Shown here: piece by piece, positions 5,404-5,552 of the stretch | Position numbering within the stretch: the first letter of the stretch is position 1 | Layout of the letters: every line of letters begins with the position of its first letter | NCBI GenBank assembly: GCA_943327755.2 | Contig: CALPYF020000094.1 | Coordinates: 1 to 5,552 of the forward strand | Origin: Deinococcus hopiensis KR-140 | GTDB taxonomy: Bacteria; Deinococcota; Deinococci; Deinococcales; Deinococcaceae | DNA: 5,552 nt | Direction: 5' to 3' | Notes under the pieces: generated by a model | Database searches by the model: none | The model's input: the letters and a program-made list of their open reading frames with translations, nothing else | Told to the model about the DNA's origin: nothing | Program-made: the position numbers and the translations under genes

Positions 5404-5552
5404 CCTTCAAGCCGCGCCTGGCGCGTGAAATGGCGTGCTCAGCAGCCTGATCAGTGCGGGTAACTCGGGGAGATTCCACCGCAGGGCATGGCACAGCCGC
5501 TCCGCGCCGTACCGCACGAGGCTCATGGCCGCCCGGCCATGAGCCTTCACCT
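5404..5552 (-). mobile_element. Right IS end (149-bp inverted repeat copy)
   Basis: This is a perfect reverse complement of 1-149 that runs to the last base of the window. It is the same end of the same element as on the left, so the two parent copies face each other. Inner flanking bases differ (ACATCTTG before 5404, AGAGAGGCC after 149), so the two junctions are independent insertion sites. Confidence 0.8.
5407..5550 (-). CDS. Transposase C-terminal fragment (IS4-like), truncated by window edge
   Basis: This is the mirror-image copy of the 47-residue transposase-like C-terminus seen at the left edge, with identical sequence and stop (TGA 5409-5407 on the minus strand). The rest of the gene lies beyond the window. 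Perfect identity between the copies implies recent duplication, gene conversion, or a collapsed repeat in assembly. Confidence 0.55.
   Translation of the reverse strand: MKAHGRAAMSLVRYGAERLCHALRWNLPELPALIRLLSTPFHAPGAA

Noticed and set aside
1..5552. CRISPR array, tRNA or rRNA genes
   Set aside because: No regularly spaced direct repeats, cloverleaf-forming segments or rRNA-like conserved stretches were seen.

Overview
The window reads like a small contig from a moderately GC-rich bacterium of the Deinococcus-Thermus group. The best clue is a four-gene minor-pilin operon on the minus strand whose order and protein types match the pilA1-pilA2-pilA3-comZ competence cluster known from Thermus. 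Genus-level placement (Deinococcus favoured) is inference, because no ribosomal or other marker gene is present.

Layout. The first 149 and last 149 bases are perfect inverted copies of each other. Read inward, each copy encodes the last 47 residues of what looks like an IS4-type transposase, ending in TGA three bases before the repeat stops. The window is therefore bounded by the same end of two oppositely oriented insertion-sequence copies. It is either a composite-transposon-like arrangement or a contig broken at a multicopy IS. Next to the left IS is a 188-base gap, then a plus-strand gene (338-1045) for a 235-residue putative DNA-binding protein with a homing-endonuclease-associated (HNH-repeat-like) module. 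It converges on the pilin operon across a 10-bp-stem hairpin that can serve as terminator for both strands.

The pilin operon occupies 4777 down to 1112 on the minus strand. It contains a GspH/PilA1-like pilin, a PilV/PilA2-like pilin, a PilW/PilA3-like pilin, and a 624-residue PilX/ComZ-like protein. Junctions are very tight: a 4-base ATGA overlap, a 26-base overlap with a GTG start, and a 12-base gap holding a strong ribosome binding site. The first three carry the prepilin-peptidase motif with Glu at mature position +5. The fourth lacks that Glu, as expected for a tip-initiating pilin. Together they would be assembled as a priming or tip complex of a type IV pilus, probably for DNA uptake. 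The window holds no major pilin, ATPase, platform protein or prepilin peptidase, so it depends on machinery elsewhere.

Upstream of the operon is a roughly 300-base regulatory-looking region with a TTGACA element, an overlapping dyad, an AT-rich palindrome and a long hairpin. Beyond it, a 68-residue XRE/Cro-type regulator (5324-5118, minus) has a near-perfect inverted repeat just ahead of its start, probably an autoregulatory operator. Whether it also controls the pilin genes cannot be told from sequence alone.
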